A stretch of DNA of 25,012 nucleotides. Source: Fusibacter_D sp033549245 (GTDB taxonomy: Bacteria > Bacillota > Clostridia > Peptostreptococcales > Acidaminobacteraceae). Position numbers and translations under genes: made by a program. The stretch covers positions 1-25,012 of the forward strand of contig JAWSUW010000030.1 of the NCBI GenBank assembly GCA_033549245.1, read 5' to 3'. Positions 6,667 to 15,760 of the stretch are shown piece after piece (position 1 is the stretch's first letter; each line of letters starts with the position of its first letter). The notes under the pieces are model-generated. The model saw only the letters and a program-made list of their open reading frames with translations. It did no database searches and was not told the origin of the DNA.

Positions 6667-6695
6667 GACATAAGTATACCCTTATCGGTAAGGGG
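6628..6695 (+). repeat. Dispersed intergenic repeat, copy A
   Basis: Aligns without gaps to 17912-17979, 53 of 68 positions identical by eye. The best conserved part is AAGTATACCCTTA followed by a 4-nt loop and TAAGGGG, a small hairpin whose loop differs (TCGG here, CCAA in copy B). Confidence 0.7.
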
Positions 6696-6788
6696 TCAGT
6701 AAAATTGGAAGAAATGGTAGAATATTATGATTAGGCTAAGAAGAGAATTGAAGAAAATGTAATAAATACAGAAAATTCAGATAATTCG

Positions 6789-6816
6789 TTGGTAATTTGT
6801 TGAAAAATGGTACAAT
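6789..6816 (+). promoter_or_regulatory. Promoter for the membrane ectodomain gene
   Basis: TTGGTA (6789-6794), a 16-nt spacer and TACAAT (6811-6816) with an extended -10 TGG just before it. About 90 nt upstream of the chosen start codon. Confidence 0.5.
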
Positions 6817-6906
6817 AAGGACAGAATAATTATTTTTACATAAATGTTGTCTTGTCTGGTGTATGTGCAGAATGCAATTGATGCAATAGCAAAGCTGGGG
6901 GTTATT

Positions 6907-8538
6907 ATGCCTAAAATCAAATCATATTTTAATCAATCCAACAAAGGACCCATGATCATTATTATTTTGATCTTACTATGTTTATATGGGTTTACTATGT
7001 CGAGATTCTTAGCTACGGGACCTTCAGAGGGTTTTAGTCGGGAAGTTGAGATTGGTACAGTTAAGTCTGGAGAAAAAAACTATATAGATAGTCATGTAAG
7101 TACTTTAGTTCTATCGGATGAGGAAATACTCATCACTGCAGTGGATCATCAACAAGTCAAGTTATATACAGTATCCAGATTAGGAAAAGTCATTGAAGAA
7201 GATGTCCTTGATTTGAACTTATTTCGTGCAAGGGAGATTTCAACCAGTATAGACCACGAAGGCATCCTTACACTTATTTACCTTGAAGATGATTTATATG
7301 AGGTTTTAATTGATTTAGATACCCTTGAATACAAGCGGACAAAACTAGCTGAAGAAGTGGAATTTTTTTTGAGACGCGGTCAAACCATTGTATATCAGCA
7401 TGCCTCTGATCTTTATGGTATGAATACTGAAGACCCTGGTAAAGTCATGCCATTACTGACAGGTCCTATAAAATCATATGCACTGGAACAAGACCAAAGC
7501 ACAGGCATCTACCATTTGATGGCTACTATCAGAAATACCAATCTAGTGGATCTTGTTTATGTTCAGTTCAATGAAGAGTTTGAGGTTGAAAATAACTTTC
7601 TAATAGAAGAAGGCTCAAACAATACCTATATAAAATTTATTCGAGAACTCCACGTAGAAGAGGACCTTGTAACCGCTATCTTTGAATGGACGGATCGTGT
7701 ATCTGGTGAAAACAATCTGACGGTTCACCAGTATGACATTCACACCTCCCAAAAGTTAACGGATTACAGTCGAAAATTTTCTATGCATGACAGCCCACCT
7801 ACAATCCTTGATGTAAAGGATGATCAAGTAAAAGTATTAATTCAAGAAAGTGTATATTATGGTGTAAACTGCGTAGAGGTTCTTATGTCTGAAGATCAAG
7901 AATCCCAAATCACACCGTTGACAAAAACAAAGAATTTAAGTATAAGTTCAAGTTACTTTGAATTTGGTGATGATCAGGGACTGGTATTTTTTGACTTGGT
8001 GGATAACAAAAAGATCATATATTTTGCATCATCCAATCAAGAGCTTGTTGAAAAGACAACAAAGGTTCTAACCATTAATCCCATTAGAATTATTGGCATG
8101 TTCCTTATTGTAGTGGTCTTAGCCGCATTATTCAGTATTGTTTATTATGTCTTGGCTGTTGGTGTTTTTCCTTTTCTGTCGCTTATATTAATGAATAAGT
8201 TTTTACCGGATTTTAAAAACCAGGAATATGTTAAAAGTCTTGTCTCTGCAATCATTCACACGGCATTAAAGATATCTCTGATCAATCATATTATTCATGT
8301 GATGGGGATATATGTTCTCAGACCTCCTATAATAGGTAGTGAACCTTATATTTATATATTTATGGTACTTTCAAGTATGATTTCTTATTATTTGATGGTA
8401 CGTCGCTATCAGTGGAACCGAGAATATGAGAAAACAATAACAATGTCTTATATACATTTTTTATTCTATGAATACATTATTTTTACATTGGTCGTATTTA
8501 TTTATATTGTAACCTATATGGTCATTGGTAAAGTTTAA
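6907..8538 (+). CDS. Membrane protein with large extracytoplasmic domain, unrecognised
   Basis: 543 residues; I do not recognise the family. One membrane helix near the N-terminus (about 15-36) is followed by roughly 350 residues of beta-rich, mostly soluble sequence (about 40-390) with recurring strand-turn patterns such as LITAVDHQQVKLYTVS and LTLIYLEDDLYEVLIDL, like a beta-propeller or other sensor ectodomain. The C-terminal 150 residues hold about four to five membrane helices (about 394-420, 420-432, 440-470, 480-500, 512-540). ATG 6907 is preceded by GGGGGT; an in-frame ATG at 6844 has no ribosome site. Neighbours (a small membrane protein, then a giant secreted protein) point to a cell-envelope role, but this is inference only. 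Confidence 0.75.
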   Translation: MPKIKSYFNQSNKGPMIIIILILLCLYGFTMSRFLATGPSEGFSREVEIGTVKSGEKNYIDSHVSTLVLSDEEILITAVDHQQVKLYTVSRLGKVIEEDVLDLNLFRAREISTSIDHEGILTLIYLEDDLYEVLIDLDTLEYKRTKLAEEVEFFLRRGQTIVYQHASDLYGMNTEDPGKVMPLLTGPIKSYALEQDQSTGIYHLMATIRNTNLVDLVYVQFNEEFEVENNFLIEEGSNNTYIKFIRELHVEEDLVTAIFEWTDRVSGENNLTVHQYDIHTSQKLTDYSRKFSMHDSPPTILDVKDDQVKVLIQESVYYGVNCVEVLMSEDQESQITPLTKTKNLSISSSYFEFGDDQGLVFFDLVDNKKIIYFASSNQELVEKTTKVLTINPIRIIGMFLIVVVLAALFSIVYYVLAVGVFPFLSLILMNKFLPDFKNQEYVKSLVSAIIHTALKISLINHIIHVMGIYVLRPPIIGSEPYIYIFMVLSSMISYYLMVRRYQWNREYEKTITMSYIHFLFYEYIIFTLVVFIYIVTYMVIGKV

Positions 8539-8596
8539 TGATGGGCATATACAACTGAAGAATTTACACAATTGGACCACGAAAGGAGTTAATGCC

Positions 8597-8851
8597 ATGA
8601 AAATCATTAAAATTAAAGAATTCATCTTAGGCTGTTGCCTGATTGTCTTTAGTGGAATCATTTTCACATTTGAGCGTTTCATATCCGTATTTAAGTGGGT
8701 TGGAGAAAGTGCACCGGTTAAAATCAATGGAAGTGGTTCATATCCAACTGAACCGGTAATGGCAGGTTTCTTTGATAATCTTTTTGTACCATTGTTGATG
8801 TTCTCGGGTGTTTTCTTGATTGTTATGAGCATTTATGAGAAAAAGAAGTAA
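8597..8851 (+). CDS. Small two-helix membrane protein
   Basis: 84 residues with likely membrane helices at about 8-30 (FILGCCLIVFSGIIFTF) and 60-79 (LFVPLLMFSGVFLIVMSIY), a short loop with NGSGSYPTEP between them, and a lysine-rich end. A clear AAAGGAG (8582-8588) lies 8 nt before the ATG. It starts 58 nt after the larger membrane protein gene with no terminator between, so they are probably co-transcribed. Function unknown. Confidence 0.72.
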   Translation: MKIIKIKEFILGCCLIVFSGIIFTFERFISVFKWVGESAPVKINGSGSYPTEPVMAGFFDNLFVPLLMFSGVFLIVMSIYEKKK

Positions 8852-8866
8852 GAGGTACAATTCATT

Positions 8867-8983
8867 GTGGAAATTATGATCACTTTAATTGCATTTTTCG
8901 GAGTAGACATAATCAACGTTTTCACTTATATCGGTGTGCACCATGAGTACCAACTAATGGTATACAGAGTTATAAGCAATTAA
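8867..8983 (+). CDS. Possible 38-aa small protein (GTG start)
   Basis: A short open frame beginning with GTG, 10 nt after AGAGGT, and starting just past the stop of the two-helix membrane protein gene. It would encode one hydrophobic stretch (IMITLIAFFGVDIINVF) and a polar tail. Too short to judge by composition; it may be chance. Confidence 0.25.
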   Translation: MEIMITLIAFFGVDIINVFTYIGVHHEYQLMVYRVISN

Positions 8984-9101
8984 AAATGATTGAGGCTGAT
9001 TAAAAGGGGTAAATGATAACAATTAGACAAAAACTAAATCTGGATGCTATGATTTTAGAGGTTAATTTGGACGCTTAAACCTTTAGATGAGCAAATTGCG
9101 T

Positions 9102-9132
9102 AACCGACCATACAAGGTCGGTTTTTATTTTT
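9102..9132 (+). terminator. Rho-independent terminator
   Basis: AACCGACC (9102-9109), loop ATACAA, GGTCGGTT (9116-9123), then a T-rich tail. It probably ends the membrane-protein operon. Confidence 0.85.
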
Positions 9133-9351
9133 GCCAACATAACAGGTCTAACTGATACGGGGACGATTTGACTTTGCAAGTCTATAAGTGGAAATTTTAT
9201 TGTTAAAATAATATCAAAAGTGAGGTGATCTGTATTGATTGACATGTGTCAAAATCTAAAGAATAATGGCGTTCATTAACCTATTTATCGACTGAACAAC
9301 TTAGGAATCACGAATTTGTGTAGGAATTCTATTTATTAAGGAGGTTTTGAA

Positions 9352-12300
9352 ATGATAAAAAATGCTATGAGAAACGTGGCGCTTATTCTTGCTTTTCTAA
9401 TCGTATTCTCCACATTAAGCCCCTTAAGTACTAGTGCATATGGAACGACGCTTCAAGAAATTCAATCCAATATTTTAGTTGAGCCAGATAAGGATCCTAA
9501 AAATGATATTCTGCCTGAGATACCGTTGGGGTTCAAAGCAGAGGCGGATAACCATTCCATAATCCTTTATTGGGATGAAAATATGACAAATCCGGATTTG
9601 ACAGAATATATGCTAGAGTATAAATCCAGTGGATCAAAATGGACGGAAATACTTATCAAAGATACTAAGACAACTGCTTTTGCAGTTCAAGACTTGACGA
9701 ATGATATTGAATATAAATTCCGACTTAAAGTACAAAATAAATATGAAAAGTGGTCTGAGTATACCGAGATAGTGTTTGCTACACCAGGAGATGCCACATT
9801 GAGTGCATTGCTTATGAGCGGCAAGAAGCTAGAAAATTTTGCTCCGAGAACCTACTTGTATGACGTGTGGCTAAAAGATGAAACGATTCCTGTTGTAACC
9901 GCTGTTGCAAGTGATCCGAATGCTACGATTGAAGTAATAGATGCAGTTAGTTTGCCTGGAGTAGCGAGTGTTGTCGTTACTGCTATGAACGGGGTAACTC
10001 AAAAGACTTATATTGTTAATCTAATGGAGGAATTTCCTGTTACTGTAAGCTTTAACAGTAATGGCGGCAGCGCGATTGAACCAATTCAAATGATCAGCGG
10101 ACAATCGTTCGGTATCTTGCCTGTACCGAACTTGCCAGATTCAATATTTCTTGGTTGGTATACGGATAACAACAGTTTCAATAATGCTGTTTCAGATGAA
10201 ACAGTAATTACTTCTGACGTCATCCTAAACGCCCGCTATGCGACAATGACTGACATTACTGAAATTGATAGAGATGCGTTTATTAGTGCAATGGATTGCG
10301 CGAGCGATTTTGAATTGGTCGTCGAATCTTCCGACCATACAATGAGTGCCGATGCCGTAAAAGAGGCTTTGCAGCTGGAGGTTCTAGATCACACAGACTT
10401 TGCAGGGATTTCAGTTTCCGGAAGCAACGGCGAATATATTGTAACGGCAGTCAATGGATATACACCAGGGTCTTCATATAAGCTGACGCTTCAAAATGAT
10501 GCTTTGAGTTTCTCTGGTCAATCAATCGGCGTACGAACTTATTGCTTTACAATACTTAGCACAGCTATCATTAATCTTAAGTTGAATGCAGGTGTCATCA
10601 GCATCCCTGCTGATAGTATTAGCACTATCATCATGAATGGTACTCAGGTAAGTAGCCTATCAATTCCTTTAGATTCTGTAGGTCTAGAGGTGGGAGATGT
10701 TGAAGTACTTGGCACATTCACCTATGATGGAACTGAGACTCTTGCAGTAGGAGATATACTGGCTATTTATGAAGGAATAGCACCCGAACAGCGCATTGAT
10801 CCAACAGTAGACTATTCCAAACAGGATGTAGCTTACATAGAGATAATTGACCTTGTTGGTTTGACAGTGTCCTATAAAAATGCTGAATCACAAGATGTGC
10901 TATTTATTCCAGATGTTCTGCCTGTTTCAACTACTGAAGATATGGATGGAGACCCTAACAACCTTTCAATGACCTTTGCTTTAAGTAGAATGGATTTTAC
11001 TGGGAGCTTACTTGCCGAAATGGGTCTAGATGCTAACACAGTTGTTGAAGCGGGTGATTATCTAGCCATCTATGCTGAAACCTCTGGCGATGAACCTCCT
11101 GAAATCAACTACGGCTGCATCACTTCAGTTATAAAGAATAATAACAATTATATCATCACGTATACACTTGCCACTGAAGAAGATTTGAATGCGGCAATGA
11201 GAATTTTCTCTTCTTATGATTCAAGTTATGAACAAATGATTGAGGGTGTAGATTTGGCTACTGTAGAAGCTGAAATTGAGCTTCAGGCTATTGAAAGTGG
11301 TTTTGCCAACGCTGCTGCTCATTATTTGTCGACTCTCGCACAGCAAACTGAGGGATTCACAGAACAGTTGGAAAATGTATCTGAACTTGACGTAAACGAA
11401 TCCAAACCAGAGATCAGTAATCTTGTGGTTGAAGCGCAGATCAGTGGTGATCTTCTTCATTTCAGTGGTCTTGAAGGACTGCGATGTGCAGTCACCGTGA
11501 GTTTTGATGTGGATTTTGGCGATAATATGAGCATCTCTTTATCGGGAACTTTTGTTGAGGAAATTCGTGTATCTGTAAAGGCTTCCGGTGGCGCAGTCTG
11601 GAAATGGTATTGGTATGGCCCGCGTATTGTTGACTATCGGATGACAGCCAATCTTGATGTTTACAATTTTACAGGAATCGATATTAATGCCACTTTAACC
11701 ACTAGCGATTCTCCGGAGGGCATTGACATTGAGGCGCAAATCAGAGAGATGATGAACACGACAGAATATCAAAGTGAGGAAATTTCCGCAGAAACGAAAG
11801 CCTTTTATGAATTGTACAGTGACATGTTGCAAAGCGAGCATGATTATGTAGAAATCTTCAAAAAGAAAATACTTTCGCAGAAAGGATTTGTCGATCCCTA
11901 TCATATCTTGGCTTTTCGCTTAACAATTGAGTTTGCAGTAAGTGTGGATGTTAATTTATCTCTGGGCAGTCACTTTGCCTATGAAAAGGCTACCCGCTAT
12001 ATTTTCACGTTACGACTATTTGCTAAGTCGGTCACCAGCGATCAGTTGGACCTTGTTGACGAAAACTATGAACTTCAGTTTTATGTAATGGGTACCATTG
12101 GCTTGCGAGCAGGAATTATTATCACTGCTGAGATTGGGATATTCTCAGTGGATCTTGCGAGTATAGGTATTCAGGCAGAGACAGGACCCTATGTTCGATT
12201 GTGGGGATATTTTTTCTATGATTTGAAATATGCGAATAAGCAGACGATATCCGAGGCTTTAGGTTCTATGTATCTTGAGATGGGTGTCTATCTGAAGGTT

Positions 12301-14535
12301 AATTTCCTAGCTCAGGCACTAGACAATAAATATTTTTACAACCCAACTCTATATGAGAATGAATGGCCGCTATGGTCAGCTGGCATAAGGTACAACGTCT
12401 ATGATTTTGCTTACGATCTGACTGATGCTACTGATGACATCATGTTTAAGGGGGATAACATTACATACACCCTACCGACCTCTGTATTCAGAATGAATCA
12501 GCTTGACCTGAAGGAGGGAGATGTTACAGTAGATGATTGCAGTAGAACATCATTCATCATTACTTCTACGAATAGCGTCTTCTCAGAACAAGACGGAGTC
12601 ATTACGGTTGACAAGCCTATGAATCAAGTTAGCGCAGAAGGGTATGTAACAATCTACTGGATCGGTGCGCCACTGTCATTTACAACCGTTCCAATTTACC
12701 GTACTTATCACGTGACATGGGATAATCTGGCGGGCAGTTACACGATCTGCTTCGACAGCCAGGGTGGTAGCTTGGTCAGTGACATCAGTGGGGCTTATCA
12801 AAGTGCAATAATTTTGCCTGTGCCTCATCGAGAGGGATACAGCTTCAATGGATGGTATCAAAATTCTGATTGTACTGGAAATGCTTTCACTACAGTGACA
12901 ATGCCAGCTGCAAATATACAGCTCTATGCAAAGTGGACTGCTGATGCAGATACAAGATATACAGTTAAACATCTACAACAAACTGTGGCCGGTTCTTCGT
13001 ATGAGCTAGTTGCTGTCGATACCCAGATTTTTTCTGGAACAACCGATACCAGTGTTACACCTGACGTAAATGTCTATGAAGGTTTTACTTCACCAGTCAG
13101 ACAGACTGTAAAAATAAATGCTGATGGCGGGACGATTGTAGAATATTATTACAAACGAAATAGCTATCAACTGAGCTTTATCCTGGATCCGGAAAATGAG
13201 ATTACTTCCACTAAAGTGTTTGGAGTAAATATTTTCGCTCCGTGGGTAACAAAGACCGGTTATGATTTTATTGGCTGGTACATTGATGAGGGACTAAATG
13301 ACATCTATACGCTTACCACCATGCCGGCTCAGGATCTTAAGCTCTTTGCGAGTTGGTTTCCTACAGATGTTACTACTATATACCAGGTGGAATATTATCA
13401 GGAAAACTTAGCTGGCACCGATACATTGTATGAGTCTATAATCTTGACGGATGTCGAAAATGTAACCTTTGAAACATTGACCAAGACATATGTCGGATTT
13501 ACCCATGACACCACATTGAATGAAATGATAACTGAACAACCAAGTCCAAGAACTACAAAAGTCAGAATGAAGTTGTACTATAAACGCAACAGCTACACTC
13601 TGACATTTGATGCGAATGGTGGTATAGATGGCACGTCTGAAACAATCAAATTTGGCATGGCTATCATAGCCCCAATAGTGAGTCGAGAAGATTTTTTCTT
13701 CAATGGTTGGAACACTGAGGTTGCCAACACGATGCCTGCGGAAAACCTCATATATGTGGCTCATTGGATCAAAGGAGAGATGTCTATCAGGCAACAGTTG
13801 TCCAGTGGCGATAACGGGGTAGAAACGGCGATTGCCTGGGTGAACGACACGATTACCCTAACGTGGGACGAGTCACTAGGTAGTGCGCAAGGAATTATCA
13901 AGGTGAGTTTTAAAAAGCCTAGTGGTGGTATTTATAGCGTCGGTGAACATGTGATTCCCGCGGACGCGTCTTCGCCTTATGTTTTCACAACAACCGATCA
14001 AGGACTGGGAAACAGTTATATGCCTGAGTTGGGATTGTATCAGTTTCAAGCTGAATATATTCCGGATATAGATTCAGTATTTTCCTGGGCAGTCAGCCCA
14101 TATGAAGATGCACCCGTAACAGTTATAGAGGGAATTGAATCAACAGAGACTGAAATACTCGAATCATTAGGCATAGCCTTTCATATTCCTGAAGATGCTT
14201 TGAATGTGAGCTATTTAATCGTTGACTCAAGTAATGAAAACTACCCTATTGCTCAGGTCACGTTCACAAGAAGTGGCATTGTATATAAGCATCGCATCCA
14301 GCCAACATTGATTTTCAAAGATATTTCCGGAACCGATTATATGTGGACGATCTTTAAGAATGTATCGGTTAGTTACTGCAGCGGAGAGCTACGCTACAAT
14401 GATGGCCAGAAAGGTTTATGCTTGTGGTACGATTCTGTCCCTGGCTTAATGTACAGCCTCTTTATGAGTGAAGGAGCCTCAGAAGAATTGCTGAGCTCTC
14501 TTGCAAACGAGTTATTTGTGCCGGTACAAGAATAA
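9352..14535 (+). CDS. Giant secreted multidomain protein (FnIII, InlB B-repeats, MucBP-like)
   Basis: 1727 residues. A signal peptide spans 1-29 (ending TSAYG). Domains in order: fibronectin type III (about 54-147; tryptophan and YMLEYKS pattern); cadherin-like beta-sandwich (148-224; LSALLMSGKKLENFAP to TQKTYIVNL); InlB B-repeat (228-296; VSFNSNGG, LGWYTD); a long region of unrecognised beta and mixed sequence (about 300-1125) with a helical stretch near 800-860; then alternating InlB B-repeats (1129-1197, 1271-1340, 1414-1473; FDSQGG, FDANGG, FNGWY) and MucBP-like modules (1201-1270, 1343-1413; each ending YYKRNSY). The last about 130 residues resemble DUF4367-type domains (DISGTDY, LCLWYDSVPGLMYSL, GASEELLSSL). 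AAGGAGG lies 7 nt before the ATG. There is no LPXTG-like signal or C-terminal helix, so it is released or held non-covalently. Adhesion is likely but not shown. Confidence 0.85.
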   Translation: MIKNAMRNVALILAFLIVFSTLSPLSTSAYGTTLQEIQSNILVEPDKDPKNDILPEIPLGFKAEADNHSIILYWDENMTNPDLTEYMLEYKSSGSKWTEILIKDTKTTAFAVQDLTNDIEYKFRLKVQNKYEKWSEYTEIVFATPGDATLSALLMSGKKLENFAPRTYLYDVWLKDETIPVVTAVASDPNATIEVIDAVSLPGVASVVVTAMNGVTQKTYIVNLMEEFPVTVSFNSNGGSAIEPIQMISGQSFGILPVPNLPDSIFLGWYTDNNSFNNAVSDETVITSDVILNARYATMTDITEIDRDAFISAMDCASDFELVVESSDHTMSADAVKEALQLEVLDHTDFAGISVSGSNGEYIVTAVNGYTPGSSYKLTLQNDALSFSGQSIGVRTYCFTILSTAIINLKLNAGVISIPADSISTIIMNGTQVSSLSIPLDSVGLEVGDVEVLGTFTYDGTETLAVGDILAIYEGIAPEQRIDPTVDYSKQDVAYIEIIDLVGLTVSYKNAESQDVLFIPDVLPVSTTEDMDGDPNNLSMTFALSRMDFTGSLLAEMGLDANTVVEAGDYLAIYAETSGDEPPEINYGCITSVIKNNNNYIITYTLATEEDLNAAMRIFSSYDSSYEQMIEGVDLATVEAEIELQAIESGFANAAAHYLSTLAQQTEGFTEQLENVSELDVNESKPEISNLVVEAQISGDLLHFSGLEGLRCAVTVSFDVDFGDNMSISLSGTFVEEIRVSVKASGGAVWKWYWYGPRIVDYRMTANLDVYNFTGIDINATLTTSDSPEGIDIEAQIREMMNTTEYQSEEISAETKAFYELYSDMLQSEHDYVEIFKKKILSQKGFVDPYHILAFRLTIEFAVSVDVNLSLGSHFAYEKATRYIFTLRLFAKSVTSDQLDLVDENYELQFYVMGTIGLRAGIIITAEIGIFSVDLASIGIQAETGPYVRLWGYFFYDLKYANKQTISEALGSMYLEMGVYLKVNFLAQALDNKYFYNPTLYENEWPLWSAGIRYNVYDFAYDLTDATDDIMFKGDNITYTLPTSVFRMNQLDLKEGDVTVDDCSRTSFIITSTNSVFSEQDGVITVDKPMNQVSAEGYVTIYWIGAPLSFTTVPIYRTYHVTWDNLAGSYTICFDSQGGSLVSDISGAYQSAIILPVPHREGYSFNGWYQNSDCTGNAFTTVTMPAANIQLYAKWTADADTRYTVKHLQQTVAGSSYELVAVDTQIFSGTTDTSVTPDVNVYEGFTSPVRQTVKINADGGTIVEYYYKRNSYQLSFILDPENEITSTKVFGVNIFAPWVTKTGYDFIGWYIDEGLNDIYTLTTMPAQDLKLFASWFPTDVTTIYQVEYYQENLAGTDTLYESIILTDVENVTFETLTKTYVGFTHDTTLNEMITEQPSPRTTKVRMKLYYKRNSYTLTFDANGGIDGTSETIKFGMAIIAPIVSREDFFFNGWNTEVANTMPAENLIYVAHWIKGEMSIRQQLSSGDNGVETAIAWVNDTITLTWDESLGSAQGIIKVSFKKPSGGIYSVGEHVIPADASSPYVFTTTDQGLGNSYMPELGLYQFQAEYIPDIDSVFSWAVSPYEDAPVTVIEGIESTETEILESLGIAFHIPEDALNVSYLIVDSSNENYPIAQVTFTRSGIVYKHRIQPTLIFKDISGTDYMWTIFKNVSVSYCSGELRYNDGQKGLCLWYDSVPGLMYSLFMSEGASEELLSSLANELFVPVQE

Positions 14536-14562
14536 ATAGTATCAATATTTAAGTGATTAGAC

Positions 14563-14602
14563 AACGAAAAAGACCGCCTTAGGCGGTCTTTTTCGTTCTT
14601 GG
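14563..14602. terminator. Strong bidirectional-type terminator
   Basis: Perfect 16-bp stem AACGAAAAAGACCGCC (14563-14578), TTA loop, GGCGGTCTTTTTCGTT (14582-14597). GC-rich core with A and T runs on either side. Confidence 0.92.
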
Positions 14603-14654
14603 AGAAGGGGAGAAGAACCATCAGACAATTGTGTTCGGTAGTGTGTTGATTACA

Positions 14655-14683
14655 TTGAAAGGTAGCAAAGTAAATGTTAAAAT
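14655..14683 (+). promoter_or_regulatory. Promoter for the nucleotidyltransferase gene
   Basis: TTGAAA (14655-14660), a 17-nt spacer and TAAAAT (14678-14683); about 170 nt upstream of the start codon. Confidence 0.55.
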
Positions 14684-14853
14684 GAACAAAAGAAGCCCCT
14701 GTGTACCAGCTCCCCCCAACATTAACGACATTAACTTACTTTTTAAGATTTAATTTTCAAAGCAACTCAGTAGATTAAAAGTTTTTTAGTATGAACTTTT
14801 ATAGACTTAAATATTAAAACTGAATAAAATAATATTAGTGGAGGCACTTTATT

Positions 14854-15507
14854 TTGGAATTAATTGATTGTCTTAATGATTATGTGAGTAATATGGAAAT
14901 AGATTATGCTGTATGTGGAGGTATTGCAATAGATCTATTTGTCGGACAAAAAACACGACCCCATAAGGATTTGGATGTATCAGTTTATTGGGAGGATCGA
15001 GACAAAATTGTTCAATTCATGCTTAATGATGGTTGGGATATTTTTGAGCCTTGTGGTTGTGAACATTTACATAAGATCAACAACATAAAAGATCAAAAAC
15101 GTGTGAAGACAAATATCTGGTGTGTAAGGCGTACTAATCCACATTATGAGTTTATTGAGCAAGATAAAGATATGTTTAGTGTTAGTTTTGATGGTTCGGA
15201 ACAAACACAACTGGATTTCATTGAGTACCTATTTAACAATCGAAATAGTGAACACTTTATTTATGCGAGAAATCATAGTATTAAGAGAGAACTTGGAGAC
15301 GCAATATTAAAAACTAAGGATATTATGTATCTCGCTCCTGAAGTGGTTTTGTTGTATAAATCTAAGTCTTTTAATAATCCTGATCATCAGCATGATTTTG
15401 ATATTTCCTTACCAAAGATGAATAAAAGTCAGACAGAATGGTTGAAAAATGCTTTAGTAGAGATGTTCCCTGAGGGACATGAGTGGTTAGAAAAAATTGA
15501 GGGGTAA
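14854..15507 (+). CDS. Nucleotidyltransferase, aminoglycoside adenylyltransferase-like
   Basis: 217 residues. The N-terminal half has the minor nucleotidyltransferase signature: AVCGGIAIDLFVG (19-31) followed by RPHKDLDVSVYW (35-46), giving the Gly-Gly and the metal-binding Asp39 and Asp41. This resembles the ANT(2'')/LinA-like group, which transfers AMP to aminoglycosides or lincosamides; many chromosomal relatives have no known substrate. The rest has conserved-looking aromatic and basic residues (HYEFIEQDKDMFSV, VVLLYKSK). The start is TTG with GGAGG 9 nt upstream; no ATG or GTG fits better. It stands alone, in a stretch that also carries a broken phosphotransferase gene. Actual resistance cannot be claimed from sequence. 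Confidence 0.78.
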   Translation: MELIDCLNDYVSNMEIDYAVCGGIAIDLFVGQKTRPHKDLDVSVYWEDRDKIVQFMLNDGWDIFEPCGCEHLHKINNIKDQKRVKTNIWCVRRTNPHYEFIEQDKDMFSVSFDGSEQTQLDFIEYLFNNRNSEHFIYARNHSIKRELGDAILKTKDIMYLAPEVVLLYKSKSFNNPDHQHDFDISLPKMNKSQTEWLKNALVEMFPEGHEWLEKIEG

Positions 15508-15760
15508 AACATAAGAGTACCAGCTCGCACCGGAGTTTATCGCTGCAACAACCTTTACATCCAAAATCCCATTTGATACCATGATAGTGTATTCAACTCA
15601 ATAAGCAAAGCATTTCAAAACACGCCACGAAAGGGACTCAATTCATGGTGGTTTTCATTGGATTGCAACCTATAGTTGCGAAAGTTCTACCTGTGATTGG
15701 TGGATGTATTTTATGAATGGATTATGATAGTTGTATACTAACGAAGTTGGAGGTACCATT

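Larger units (their letters stand above)
8852..9351 (+). other. 500-nt spacer before the giant secreted protein gene
   Basis: Holds a possible 38-codon frame (8867-8983), a 21-codon frame (9013-9078) just behind AAAGGGG, a terminator (9102-9132), and a leader with a 14-codon TTG-start frame (9235-9279) preceded by AGGTGA. The near-palindrome TTGACATGTGTCAA lies at 9239-9252. None of the tiny frames has recognisable content. The spacer separates two transcripts. Confidence 0.5.
14536..14853 (+). other. Spacer between the giant gene and the nucleotidyltransferase
   Basis: Contains the terminator at 14563-14602, a promoter at 14655-14683, a short C-rich patch with GTACCAGCTC (14703-14712, repeated at 15517-15526), and an AT-rich leader up to GGAGG at 14840-14844. 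No gene was found. Confidence 0.5.

Noticed and set aside
8461..8832. 123-codon minus-strand open frame
   Set aside because: It overlaps the supported membrane-protein genes on the plus strand and has no recognisable product.
14703..14750. Integron attC-like site next to the nucleotidyltransferase
   Set aside because: No paired core sites or integrase were found; the C-rich patch and AAC motifs are not enough.
15508..15760. Possible remnant genes on either strand between the nucleotidyltransferase and the Xre gene
   Set aside because: Only short frames without known motifs; weak inverted repeats such as GCAAC-CTATA-GTTGC are not convincing.
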